Shown one piece after another: positions 26,310 to 35,254 of a DNA stretch of 64,000 nucleotides. The translations under genes and the position numbers were made by a program. The number at the start of each line of letters is the position of its first letter. The stretch's first letter is position 1. The notes beneath the pieces are model-generated. The model made no database searches, was not told the origin of the DNA, and saw only the letters and a list, made by a program, of their open reading frames with translations. Origin of the DNA: Vibrio europaeus (GTDB taxonomy: Bacteria; Pseudomonadota; Gammaproteobacteria; Enterobacterales; Vibrionaceae); the NCBI RefSeq assembly GCF_001695575.1, contig NZ_LUAX01000007.1, positions 1,550,001 to 1,614,000 of the forward strand. Reading direction: 5' to 3'.

Positions 26310-27614
26310 TTATCTGTCCCAATAAGCTTCTTCTAAGCTATCTTCCCTCTCGGGAAGCGCTCGCGCTAGGCGAGGTGAGTGCTGAGTTAACACTTCATAG
26401 CTAACGCGGTTTGCGTATTTACAAATTTGCGACAGTGAAGAGTAAGTTAAGTATGGCTGATCATGCTTTGATGAGTTTGGTACATTGACCTGATGGTGGC
26501 TATTAGCCGCCATATCATGCAGCAATGCAGACAGGGCAGCATCACCAGCACCGTTAGTGTTTTTGATCTCAAGTGGGCCACCTAAATACGGACCAATATG
26601 AGAGTACACTTTTACTGGATTCTGACAGTCTGATTTACGCATTGCACGGCTGAACTCATATTTATTGAATTCAGGGATATTACCCGGTAATAGCGGTAAT
26701 TCGGTTTCGCGCTTAACCGATTCTTCAGTGTAACCTGCCATGTAAAGACCAACGGGGCCAGCGGTACATAGAACGACATCTACCCATTCCAGTGCTTTGT
26801 CAGCAGCAAGAAGAGGATCTTTTTCACCAGTTAGGGCTTCGCCTTCTTCTTCGTTCATCGCGACGATAGCGATGTTTTCCTTAATGTAGTCTTGCCACCA
26901 CTTTGCATTGCCTTCGATAACCCATTTCGTGCCCAAAGTTAGGACAACAGGCACATTCTTCGATTTAGCAATCTCGATTGCGCGAGCAACAGCTTGAGGC
27001 ATCGGATCTTCAGGCTTTCCGCGCATTAAATATGAAGAAACCACAAGGGCAGCGGCCTTATCAAACACATCTTCAGGAATGCTATCAGGGCGCAGTTGGT
27101 TCATGTGCCCTTCGTTAATCGCGAAAGTACGTTCACCATTTTCAGAAATTAGGGTATAGCAGCGACCGATTGAGCCTTCAACCATTTGTAAGTGGTTAAG
27201 GTTCATACGAGAAGAGGTCCTACATAGGTAACGGTAGGCGAATGAACCCACTTCAATATTGCGCGACATAACGCCAAGTAATACCGACTTGCTGTCTGCG
27301 AGGACAGAGTAGTTGTGTAACGTGTTGCCGATAGTATCGCCAGGGTATTGGTGAGTGATCAGTTCACGTTTAACAAGCTCTTCGTACAGAGCGTCTGCTT
27401 TGGCTTCTTCTAAAACTAGAGAGTGTCCTTTACTCAAGTCATATTTCGCGAGAAATTCGTCATCGACTCTGGCTTCAATATCAACGATCGTTTGACCAAC
27501 ACCTACGACAATTGGGCGGTAGAGTTTTGGCGTTTGTTTCATCTGATTGACGAGTGGATCACGGGCGTGAGTTGGAAAGTAGTGCTTAGATTTGCGCTGT
27601 CCGGGAAACTTCAT
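26310..27614 (-). CDS. gsk: Inosine/guanosine kinase
   Basis: 434 residues from the ATG at 27614, which begins MKFPGQRKSKHYFPTHARDP exactly like E. coli Gsk (also 434 residues); a longer frame to 27653 adds 13 unrelated residues. It phosphorylates inosine and guanosine to IMP and GMP in purine salvage. PfkB/ribokinase-family features include GDTIGNTLHNYSVLADS, the GERTFAINEGHMNQL block and the catalytic NTNGAGDAALSALLHD motif. Monocistronic. Confidence 0.96.
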   Translation of the reverse strand: MKFPGQRKSKHYFPTHARDPLVNQMKQTPKLYRPIVVGVGQTIVDIEARVDDEFLAKYDLSKGHSLVLEEAKADALYEELVKRELITHQYPGDTIGNTLHNYSVLADSKSVLLGVMSRNIEVGSFAYRYLCRTSSRMNLNHLQMVEGSIGRCYTLISENGERTFAINEGHMNQLRPDSIPEDVFDKAAALVVSSYLMRGKPEDPMPQAVARAIEIAKSKNVPVVLTLGTKWVIEGNAKWWQDYIKENIAIVAMNEEEGEALTGEKDPLLAADKALEWVDVVLCTAGPVGLYMAGYTEESVKRETELPLLPGNIPEFNKYEFSRAMRKSDCQNPVKVYSHIGPYLGGPLEIKNTNGAGDAALSALLHDMAANSHHQVNVPNSSKHDQPYLTYSSLSQICKYANRVSYEVLTQHSPRLARALPEREDSLEEAYWDR

Positions 27615-27725
27615 GTTTAAAGTGGAGTTGGAAATTTTCCCGCATAATATCACATAAAATTAAGATTGCTTTCATATTTATTACATAAAAAGGTGCCAAC
27701 CGTACGTGGTTGGCACTTAATTAAG

Positions 27726-28193
27726 CTATTTCTCTTTGGTGAAGCTACCGTAGGCTTTTGTTCCCCAAAGCGGCACCGTTGATAAACTGTGCTTGAAGCT
27801 GCCGTCGGTTTCTTTGGTCGTGTATGAAAGGTAAAGAAGTGTTTGGTTGTCTGCATCGTAGATGCGTCTAACCTTCATCGATTTAAAAAAGATACTTTTC
27901 GATTTCTTGAATACAACTTCACCAGATTTACTCTTATCAATCTGTGCGATCATTTCTGGGGTAATATCGCCCGTTTGGCGGCACGAGATAGAGCTATCGC
28001 TTGGATCTGCAAGGCTAAAATCCGCTTCAATAGAAGCAATGTGACAGGTTACACCTGTGACGACATCATCTTTTAGGTTTTGGATCTTAATGTCTTTCAA
28101 TGTAAAAACGCCAAGCGAAACATCGCCAACTTCGTTGTCAGAACAACCCGCTAATAGTCCGGTTAAAAGCATTGCGGTGAGCAGTTTCTTCAT
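27726..28193 (-). CDS. creA: CreA-family lipoprotein
   Basis: 155 residues. The lipobox LLAGC gives lipidated Cys17. The rest follows the CreA family: GVFTLKDIKIQNLKD, VTGVTCHIAS, SSISCRQTGDI, GEVVFKKSKSIFFKSMKVRRIYD and YLSYTTKETDGS..HSLSTVP. The function of CreA is unknown even in E. coli, where it precedes the creBCD genes; here there is no creBCD. It is located upstream of gsk in the same direction with about 110 bases between, so independent transcription is likely. Confidence 0.85.
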   Translation of the reverse strand: MKKLLTAMLLTGLLAGCSDNEVGDVSLGVFTLKDIKIQNLKDDVVTGVTCHIASIEADFSLADPSDSSISCRQTGDITPEMIAQIDKSKSGEVVFKKSKSIFFKSMKVRRIYDADNQTLLYLSYTTKETDGSFKHSLSTVPLWGTKAYGSFTKEK

Positions 28194-28459
28194 TCTAAAT
28201 CCTTGCTATTGTTTAGTTATCCGAATCTTTGGCTCAAGTATCAGGGCACTCAAGAAACGATAAAGGCAAATGCCAACGCTTTCGTTTCAAAAATGACTAA
28301 CATTAAGCTTAAAGAGACAAGATGCAAATAGAGTACTGATAGCATATCAGGTTTTTGAATAGTTTACTGAATCACGTTTTAAAAGACTTGAGAGGTCAAG
28401 GTGTTATCTAGTAAGCTTCTGCCTAACTTCCTTAAGCGAGTACAGGTCTAACCGACGTT

Positions 28460-28966
28460 ATGATGATACCTAAGATTGCTGAAATCAAAAATGAATGGCT
28501 TTATCAACAAGTTGATGTTGAATACCCAACAAAAGAGAGTATCGCTGGGTTAGCACTGTATAAAGAAAAGTCCGCTTCGTGCCAATATGATCAATTAGAG
28601 TCAGTGCCGACAGAGTCGAGTGACTTTGGCAAAGATGATATTTTCCTAGTTGATTTTCATCGTTTAACCGTCATGTTTGCTTTGTTACAGGCACGCCGTT
28701 GGCAAAGCCAAGCCGACAAAGACCTAATTTTGGAATTCCTTTCACAGATTATTTACTCTGAGCCATGCAGCTTGTATTTAGGGTTTAAATCGGGAGAAGC
28801 GATTGCAGCAGCAATTGTGACAACAAGTGAAGATGCTTCATTGATTTCTGATATCGTTGTCAAAGACGAGTCAGAGCAGCTAAACCAACAAGGCTTTGTT
28901 GCTGCGCTGTGCGTGAAATTAGGTATGAATGATGACAGAGCTCGTAGCCTGTTTGTCGAAAGTTAG
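28460..28966 (+). CDS. Hypothetical protein, no recognised family
   Basis: 168 residues. No signal peptide or membrane helix. The N-terminal half is polar; a helix FHRLTVMFALLQARRWQSQADKDLILEFLSQI is followed by a strand-loop-strand segment SLYLGFKSGEAIAAAIVTTSEDASLISDIVV, which resembles the central beta part of GNAT-like folds, but the acetyl-CoA loop is not visible. Codon use looks like its neighbours. The ATG at 28460 (or the next codon) has no strong ribosome site. I cannot assign a function. Confidence 0.65.
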   Translation: MMIPKIAEIKNEWLYQQVDVEYPTKESIAGLALYKEKSASCQYDQLESVPTESSDFGKDDIFLVDFHRLTVMFALLQARRWQSQADKDLILEFLSQIIYSEPCSLYLGFKSGEAIAAAIVTTSEDASLISDIVVKDESEQLNQQGFVAALCVKLGMNDDRARSLFVES

Positions 28967-29187
28967 CGACGTATACAGAAACCTAGTGGAAACACGTCTT
29001 CAACTAGACTAAATTCTTCTATCCTGCCTCTAGAATCGCATCATGGTTAGCTAAAATGTTGTAAATGGTGATGCGCTTTAAACTTCTGATTATAAATCCC
29101 TTATAAACCATTGAAATGTTAAGCTGGTCATTTCAAATATCACTATCTGTCTTATTATTTCTCGTAGAAAATTAAGAGGATAGAGAT

Positions 29188-29835
29188 ATGGCAAAGCCTC
29201 AAGCTCAATGTGTAATTTTTGATTGTGATGGTACTTTGGTCGATAGCGAGAGGCTATGCTGCCAAGCGTTGTGCGAGACGTTTAACCATTTTGGTGCTTC
29301 GTTATCGATGGATGAAGCGGTCAGTCATTTTGAGGGAGGTAAGCTAGCAGACATCTTAGCTGCGACTAAGCAAAGGCTAAATGTTAATGTTTCAATCGAT
29401 CAGCTCGAACCTGTCTACCGCCAAAAGCTAGACTTGCTGTTTGAAGATCAGTTACAGCCAATGGAAGGGGTGTTTGAGGTTTTGGATTTCCTTAATGAAA
29501 ATGGCGTCGAATATTGTGTGGCTTCTAATGGTCCGAGAGACAAAATCGAACGCTGCCTTGAGTTGACAGGGTTGTTACCGTTTTTTAAAGGGAAAGTATT
29601 CTCTGCATTTGATACCAATAGCTGGAAACCAGAGCCTGATCTTATCCTTTACAGTGCAATGAACATGGGTTTTAAGCTCGAAGATTGTATTTATGTGGAC
29701 GATACGCCAAAAGGTCTCGAAGCTGGAGTGAGAGCTGGCGTGCAAACTGTTCATTTAACGGGGTTAAACAACAAGCATCACACGCTAGACCTGAAAAAAA
29801 TAAGCCACCTACGGGAGCTTGAAGAGATACTTTAG
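29188..29835 (+). CDS. yieH: HAD-family phosphatase, YieH-like
   Basis: 215 residues. HAD motifs: VIFDCDGTLVDSE, VASNGPRDKIE, the lysine in NSWKPEPDL, and IYVDDTPKGLEAG. The DCDGTLVDSE form and overall alignment match E. coli YieH, a 6-phosphogluconate phosphatase. Substrate is inferred from the family. AGAGG lies about 10 bases before the ATG. The stop codon overlaps the stop of the converging zinc-ribbon gene by sharing a TTAG tetranucleotide, leaving no room for a hairpin terminator between them. Confidence 0.82.
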   Translation: MAKPQAQCVIFDCDGTLVDSERLCCQALCETFNHFGASLSMDEAVSHFEGGKLADILAATKQRLNVNVSIDQLEPVYRQKLDLLFEDQLQPMEGVFEVLDFLNENGVEYCVASNGPRDKIERCLELTGLLPFFKGKVFSAFDTNSWKPEPDLILYSAMNMGFKLEDCIYVDDTPKGLEAGVRAGVQTVHLTGLNNKHHTLDLKKISHLRELEEIL

Positions 29836-30032
29836 TGCGGGGCAGTTTGGGAAATTGTTGGCATTGTACCTACTTTATGCAGTAGCGCATGAGTCGGAGT
29901 GAGTTGTGTGACATTTTCAAAAAAGGAACCACATTCTGCGCAAAGCATGTTGTTGTTATCAGACAGCAAGTATTCCTCGCTACCGCATAACGGACAGCAC
30001 AGCACATCGTTGAGCATTTCATCTTTATTCAT
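29832..30032 (-). CDS. Small zinc-ribbon protein
   Basis: 66 residues from the ATG at 30032 (GGGAGA upstream on the coding strand; a longer frame to 30065 would include that site as coding). Two CxxC knuckles, CPLCG and CAECG, about 17 residues apart form a classical zinc ribbon at residues 12-37, followed by a short tail. Such proteins are often nucleic-acid or protein-binding accessory factors. Function unknown. Its 3' end overlaps that of yieH by four bases. Confidence 0.75.
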   Translation of the reverse strand: MNKDEMLNDVLCCPLCGSEEYLLSDNNNMLCAECGSFFENVTQLTPTHALLHKVGTMPTISQTAPH

Positions 30033-30230
30033 GGGGGAATCTCCCGGCAGCGACAATAGAAACAATATATTATTAATTTTGTAATGTTCATCGACAGGAT
30101 AACTGGGTGATGTTTTCCTGACAATTCCATTTTAGTCGAATGGATCTCTGTATTGCTCAATAAATGGAATTATCCACAAATATTGAGAAGCATTTCATAT
30201 ATTGGAAAGATAGTAGAAGAATCAGATTTG

Positions 30231-30261
30231 ATAAAAGCTCGCAGTTTCGCGAGCTTTTTGT
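30231..30261. terminator. Terminator downstream of mgsA
   Basis: AAAAGCTCGC, a five-base loop, and GCGAGCTTTTT; on the minus strand it ends mgsA. Confidence 0.85.
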
Positions 30262-30270
30262 TTTTCTTAC

Positions 30271-30726
30271 TTATGTTCTGTTGGCAAGGTACGCTTCATA
30301 GTCAGGGATTTCGATATCCACTTCTTGTTCGATGAGCTCAGATTCAATAATGAATTTGGCCGTTGCACGGTTTGTCGCGACAGGGATATTCCACACACTT
30401 GCGATACGTAGCAGCGCCTTAACATCTGGGTCATGAGGAACGGCATTGAGTGGATCCCAGAAGAAGATCAGTACATCTATCTTGCCTTCAGAGATTAAAG
30501 CCCCCAGTTGTTGGTCACCGCCCATAGGGCCACTGATCATGCTTTTGATCGCCAAGCCAGTTTCTTTACTCAGCATTGAACCCGTGGTGCCCGTTGCGTA
30601 GAGAAAGTGACGTTGTAGCTTTTCTTTGTTCTCTTTTACCCAACGTAGTAACTCAGGTTTGCAGTTGTCATGTGCGACAAGCGCGACGTGTTTGTGTGCA
30701 GGCAGGGTACGCGTCGTTTTTTCCAT
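30271..30726 (-). CDS. mgsA: Methylglyoxal synthase
   Basis: 151 residues, the usual length. It converts dihydroxyacetone phosphate to methylglyoxal plus phosphate, a bypass that relieves sugar-phosphate stress. Conserved segments are VALVAHDNCK at the start, ATGTTGSML (phosphate binding), GPMGGDQQLGA with the catalytic aspartate, and FFWDPLNAVPHDPDVKALLRI. It lies 9 bases downstream of torT on the same strand, so read-through from torT is possible although the functions are unrelated. Note the aldehyde reductase yqhD 5 kb away. Confidence 0.95.
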   Translation of the reverse strand: MEKTTRTLPAHKHVALVAHDNCKPELLRWVKENKEKLQRHFLYATGTTGSMLSKETGLAIKSMISGPMGGDQQLGALISEGKIDVLIFFWDPLNAVPHDPDVKALLRIASVWNIPVATNRATAKFIIESELIEQEVDIEIPDYEAYLANRT

Positions 30727-30735
30727 TTAGACTTC

Positions 30736-31752
30736 CTAATTGTTTTCGTTATATACGTAAAATGTTGGTCGATACTCTGAAGGGGATAGAGATTGCGCTA
30801 TCACTTCAGGGTTCAAATTATTCGGTGTTAGCGGCTCAATAATAGGTGCTTCAATTTTGTTATAGTTTTCACCACGCAAATAGTGCACGGCTTGCTGAAT
30901 CGAGAGGCGGCCTTGCAGAACCATTTTATCCGTTGGGGCAAATTCAACTCTGCTCCGCAATAGCCCCCGGTACACGCCGTGGCTCAAGTAGGTCGAGACA
31001 AGACCAATGTCGTTAGCTCTATTCGCGCTACGTAACTCGCTAATGGCCGCTTCAATCGCGACTGCGCTACCTACTATATAATTAATATTTTTGTTATCAA
31101 TGGCTTTTTGAACCAGGTTGCGTTGCAGCTCTTTATCATTGTCTGCCCAGTAGGTGTCGACAACATTAATGTCGCTTCCTTTAATCGCCGAGTAAAACCC
31201 TTGGATTACGGGTTTAGTACCACCACTGGACTGGGGGCCGGGTAATAGGGCAATATTGGTTTGCCCAGAGCCCGCAGGGTGCTTAGATTTTAGATAATCA
31301 CCTACATAGTAGCCCATCCAATACCAATCGACGCCAACTTCACCTTTCAAAGCGGTTTGGTTTTGTGGATCAACAACGAGTTTGTTGACGGTTGCAAACA
31401 CAGGAACTGATGAAGAGACCGAACTCAGTGAAGAATAAAATAGGTCGGGTGCTACTGTACCTAAAATGATTGCGTCTGCTCCCCACTTGACGCACAACGC
31501 CATATGTTCACGCTGCTTGTCTAAGTTGAGGTAACCACCTGCTTCTAGAACTCGAAGATCAACATCTTGTTTGTCGGCTTCATCCACCATGCCGTAATTG
31601 ACTGATAGCCAATAGGAATCTTTAAGATGAGGGTAGATAGCACAGATACGAGGAGTCTGAGCAGCAAACGTACTGGCAGAGAACAGGAAAAGGGTGAGCA
31701 GTATCGACGTAGTCAATGTTTTAGGTGTTTTGATTGCGGAGATCAAAGACAT
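30736..31752 (-). CDS. torT: TMAO-sensing periplasmic binding protein TorT
   Basis: 338 residues from the ATG at 31752 (a GTG at 31785 would add 11 residues before the signal peptide; neither has a strong ribosome site). The signal peptide ends about STFAAQTPR. The mature protein is a periplasmic-binding-protein-like fold of two lobes with HLKDSYWLSVNYGMVDEA at the start and the VDWYWMGYYVGDYL segment. In E. coli TorT binds trimethylamine N-oxide and presents it to TorS. The divergent position next to a TorS-type hybrid kinase is the main support for the name. Confidence 0.88.
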   Translation of the reverse strand: MSLISAIKTPKTLTTSILLTLFLFSASTFAAQTPRICAIYPHLKDSYWLSVNYGMVDEADKQDVDLRVLEAGGYLNLDKQREHMALCVKWGADAIILGTVAPDLFYSSLSSVSSSVPVFATVNKLVVDPQNQTALKGEVGVDWYWMGYYVGDYLKSKHPAGSGQTNIALLPGPQSSGGTKPVIQGFYSAIKGSDINVVDTYWADNDKELQRNLVQKAIDNKNINYIVGSAVAIEAAISELRSANRANDIGLVSTYLSHGVYRGLLRSRVEFAPTDKMVLQGRLSIQQAVHYLRGENYNKIEAPIIEPLTPNNLNPEVIAQSLSPSEYRPTFYVYNENN

Positions 31753-31832
31753 GCAGCATTTCGTTGGTAATGGGCGAATAAACACTGCAAAATATAGCGC
31801 ATTATAGAAGAGTTAAGAAGTGAAGATTCTCA

Positions 31833-34724
31833 ATGTTACTTGCTAAAGCGAGTATTGGCCGTAAATTGTTGCTGTCATTTTTGGCCATGGCGCTGCTGGT
31901 TTTAATATCCGCTTTGATCGGTATGTTCGGGTTTTCGTCCGTAGCAAAAACCGAGCGTAACGTGGTTAACTCTGCAATCCCTTCGATGATCGAAGCTCGT
32001 CAGGTTTCGGAACTCAGTTCACGGATCATCTCATCTGTACAGACGCTCTCGAACGCTAAAACTGAAGCAGAACGCCAAGAGTCAGGTAAAGAGCTCTTTT
32101 CGCAACTCGAAACCTTACTTACGCATATAAAGCAATTGGGTTCGGATTCGTTTGATTCGTCATTGCTAGATAGATTGGAATCAGACGTACAAGGTGTTAT
32201 CGATACTCTGGCTAAACTGGGAATTGTGGTCGAAAGAAGGCTATTTCTTAGTGATGACCTTGCGATAAGAACTCAAGAGCTGAGAAAACTAGCGAGAGAA
32301 TTAGAGCAGCTTACTCGTACTCAAGTCGCTAACACGTCAACTATTGCTGTAGCTAACGTTACGCATATCTATGCGCTACTGGAAAAAAACAAAAAAGATC
32401 AGGCTTATCAGGCGCTCGACACTTTAGTGGAAGTCGATCTCGATTTGGCTGAGCGTTTACACGAGCTTCATCTACTCGCTTTTAAGCTTCTTAACCATAT
32501 TGAAGAGACACGCACTATCTCTGATATTGATCGTATTCGCACCATACGACAAGAATTCAACAACAACTTGAGCATTATGAAGCGTCGAGTTCAAGCGGTA
32601 GAAGATCCAACGCGTTCCGCTCAGATGACGGCCTTACTTGATAAGTTAGAACAAAGGGAAGTGGTGTTTGATGTTCTCACTCAACGTTATGAGAACGAAC
32701 TTTCAGCTCAGCAGTTGATGCAAGATACGCTTACCCAGTTTTCGACACTAAACACGACGGTAAACAAGCTTGTTGATGATTCGAATTCGGCAACGACACG
32801 CGCCGTCGCTGAGTTAAAAACCACATTAGATTACGCACAGTTGACCTTAACCATCATCACAATATTGGGTATGTTGATAGTGGTCATTATCGTGTGGAAA
32901 GTTGTCTACGTATCGGTCGTTAAACGACTCGCTGAGTACTCTTCAGCGCTGCTTTCTATTGCCAAAGGGCAGCTTGAGGTTGACCTCAAAGTGAGAGGTA
33001 GCGACGAACTGGCTCATATGGGCCAAGCGATAATTACCGCGCGCAACACAGCGAAAGCGTTAAAGGTGGTTGCAGAGAGTGAAGCGGCCGCCAAGCGAGA
33101 ATTGGAAGAACACAAAGGTCATCTTGAAGAACTAGTCACCGAGCGAACACATCAGCTGCAAAATGCCAATACCCGTTTAAACGAGGAAGTAGAGAACCAC
33201 GCCAGAGCGCGTCAAGAGGCAGAGCAAGCTAGCCGAGCTAAATCCGCCTTCTTAGCCACAATGAGCCATGAAATTCGTACACCGATGAATGGCGTCCTTG
33301 GCACTGCTCGCTTGCTAAAAGACGCAGGTCTCAATAGTACCCAAGCGCACTATGTTGATGTGATTAATCGCAGCGGTACGACATTGTTAGCCATTCTCAA
33401 CGATGTTTTGGATTACTCAAAAATTGAGGCGGGGCATCTTGAGATTCGCCCGGTTGATTTCAATCTTCCTGCGATGGTGGATGATACTAAACAGCTGCTG
33501 CTCGGTAGAGCAAAGGAAAAGTCTTTGCAGCTTGAATACTGTATCGAAAGTGATGTTGAAAAATACTGGTTTGGTGATGTCACTCGTATCAGTCAGGTTC
33601 TCAACAATCTGGTTGGTAACGCGATTAAGTTTACCGAACAAGGCAATGTCGATATCTATGTGTCACCTGATCCAGATACTCCACAGCACATCATGTTCGA
33701 GGTTTCCGATACCGGAGTTGGGATCAGTGCAGACGAACAACTGACGCTATTTGACGCGTTTACCCAAGCCGCTGGTGGTATGGGAGCAAAAGGCGGGACG
33801 GGCTTAGGCTTAGCGATCAGTAAGCGCATTGTTGAAGCGATGGGCGGACAATTGTTTGTCGACTCAAGCGTAGGGGAAGGTAGCTGTTTTTGGTTTTCTA
33901 TCCCACTGACATTAGGTCAAGAGTTTGAAGAGCTAGAAGTGACCACCGATTGTCGAATCAAGGCTAAGGTTTTGCTTGTCGAAGATAATCCAGTCAACTG
34001 CATGGTTGCAGAAGGGTTCTTGAACAGCATGAACCACGAGGTACATACCGCGGTAACTGGTGAGAAGGCCCTCTCTTTGTTTAAGCAAGAACAGTTCGAT
34101 TTGGTGCTGATGGACATTAATCTCCCTGATTGTAACGGAGCAGAATTACTCAAAGATTTTAAGTCATATGAACTCGGTCAAGGGACTACAAGCGATGTCC
34201 CAATGATTGCCGTCTCAGCGCACGTATACAACGAAGAGGTTGAAAGTTACTTAGCAGCAGGCTTTGATGGTTACCTACCTAAACCATTAGATAAAGATCA
34301 ATTATGCCAAGTAATTCAAAATAGTTTAGAAGGGAAGCCTCTGCTACTTGCCCAAAGTGATGGTTGTGATGTAGAAATAGGCATGCAAAAACGGTCAATT
34401 ATTAATCCGAATGTTATTCTGGCTGATATGGAAGTATTAGGCAGAGACAAAATGAAAGAAATCAGCATGATGTTTAATCAGGGTGCTGATGAAATACTTG
34501 AACAACTCGATGCCGCTGCTAAACAAGAGAATCAGCATAACACGGTACAGTTAGCACATAAGTTAAAAGGTTCTGCGGGCAGCTTAGGCTTAGACTCTTT
34601 ATACGATCTTTGCTTGGAGATAGAAAAGTCACCAAACCCCTTAGAGTGTTATCAACAACACAACGCCGGGTTAACTTTGCTTGTTTCGCAATCGAACGAT
34701 GCACTGAAAGAATTATTAGATTAG
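31833..34724 (+). CDS. torS: Hybrid sensor histidine kinase TorS
   Basis: 963 residues. TM1 is at about 12-34, a long periplasmic helical sensor at about 35-330, TM2 near 335-358, then HAMP, a coiled coil, the kinase H-box ATMSHEIRTPMNG (His479), an N-box (NNLVGNAIKFT) and G-boxes (DTGVGIS, GGTGLGLAI), a receiver domain with the phosphoacceptor in LVLMDINLPD (Asp761), and a C-terminal HPt with LAHKLKGSAG (His909). This is the four-step phosphorelay of TorS. Its partner regulator TorR is not in this window. It is followed two bases later by an acetyltransferase gene. Confidence 0.92.
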   Translation: MLLAKASIGRKLLLSFLAMALLVLISALIGMFGFSSVAKTERNVVNSAIPSMIEARQVSELSSRIISSVQTLSNAKTEAERQESGKELFSQLETLLTHIKQLGSDSFDSSLLDRLESDVQGVIDTLAKLGIVVERRLFLSDDLAIRTQELRKLARELEQLTRTQVANTSTIAVANVTHIYALLEKNKKDQAYQALDTLVEVDLDLAERLHELHLLAFKLLNHIEETRTISDIDRIRTIRQEFNNNLSIMKRRVQAVEDPTRSAQMTALLDKLEQREVVFDVLTQRYENELSAQQLMQDTLTQFSTLNTTVNKLVDDSNSATTRAVAELKTTLDYAQLTLTIITILGMLIVVIIVWKVVYVSVVKRLAEYSSALLSIAKGQLEVDLKVRGSDELAHMGQAIITARNTAKALKVVAESEAAAKRELEEHKGHLEELVTERTHQLQNANTRLNEEVENHARARQEAEQASRAKSAFLATMSHEIRTPMNGVLGTARLLKDAGLNSTQAHYVDVINRSGTTLLAILNDVLDYSKIEAGHLEIRPVDFNLPAMVDDTKQLLLGRAKEKSLQLEYCIESDVEKYWFGDVTRISQVLNNLVGNAIKFTEQGNVDIYVSPDPDTPQHIMFEVSDTGVGISADEQLTLFDAFTQAAGGMGAKGGTGLGLAISKRIVEAMGGQLFVDSSVGEGSCFWFSIPLTLGQEFEELEVTTDCRIKAKVLLVEDNPVNCMVAEGFLNSMNHEVHTAVTGEKALSLFKQEQFDLVLMDINLPDCNGAELLKDFKSYELGQGTTSDVPMIAVSAHVYNEEVESYLAAGFDGYLPKPLDKDQLCQVIQNSLEGKPLLLAQSDGCDVEIGMQKRSIINPNVILADMEVLGRDKMKEISMMFNQGADEILEQLDAAAKQENQHNTVQLAHKLKGSAGSLGLDSLYDLCLEIEKSPNPLECYQQHNAGLTLLVSQSNDALKELLD

Positions 34725-34726
34725 AT

Positions 34727-35254
34727 ATGAACCAAATTGAATCAAAAAAACTTTCCATGGCTCAAATAACGGAAGATGATTGGGCGCTGTTTGAACGATT
34801 AAATCAAGATGAAGAGGTGATTCGCTACGCTTTCGATAAACCTTCTACTGAGCAAATCCGAGAGCGTTTTACATCGAGGTTACCCGCTTGGAGCTGGCCT
34901 GACAGCCATTGGTTGTGTCTAGTGATTCGGGAGAAAGAGTCCGGTGATGCTATTGGTGTGACAGGCTTGTGTGTCTCTGAACAAAGCAGGGATGAAGTCG
35001 AAGTAGGTTATCTATTACTGCCAGAATTCCACGGTAAAGGCTATGGAACGGAGTCTTTAGTTGCTTTGATTGATCATGCTACTAGTGAGTTTCCGATTAA
35101 AACGGTCAATGCGATTGTGACCGACGGAAACATTGCTTCATGCAAAGTGCTTGAGAAAGCAGGCTTTACCTTAGCTGAACGTGAAAAAGATGCCTATTTA
35201 CTAGGCGGTAAATACTACGATGACTTAATTTATCGTTTTCAGGTATCGGCCTAA
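34727..35254 (+). CDS. GNAT-family N-acetyltransferase (RimJ/RimL-like)
   Basis: 175 residues from the ATG at 34727, two bases after the torS stop; the longer open frame reaching back to 34610 overlaps torS and is not conserved-looking. Domain markers: LVIREKESGDAIGVTGL, VEVGYLLLPEFHGKGYGTESL (acetyl-CoA loop), and NIASCKVLEKAGF. It is probably translationally coupled to torS, but there is no evident functional link. The stop overlaps that of the converging YhhN-family gene by four bases. Substrate unknown. Confidence 0.85.
   Translation: MNQIESKKLSMAQITEDDWALFERLNQDEEVIRYAFDKPSTEQIRERFTSRLPAWSWPDSHWLCLVIREKESGDAIGVTGLCVSEQSRDEVEVGYLLLPEFHGKGYGTESLVALIDHATSEFPIKTVNAIVTDGNIASCKVLEKAGFTLAEREKDAYLLGGKYYDDLIYRFQVSA

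Noticed and set aside
30170..30178. Perfect DnaA box TTATCCACA
   Set aside because: A single box is expected by chance in 64 kb; no cluster, AT-rich unwinding region or replication genes nearby, so it is not an origin.
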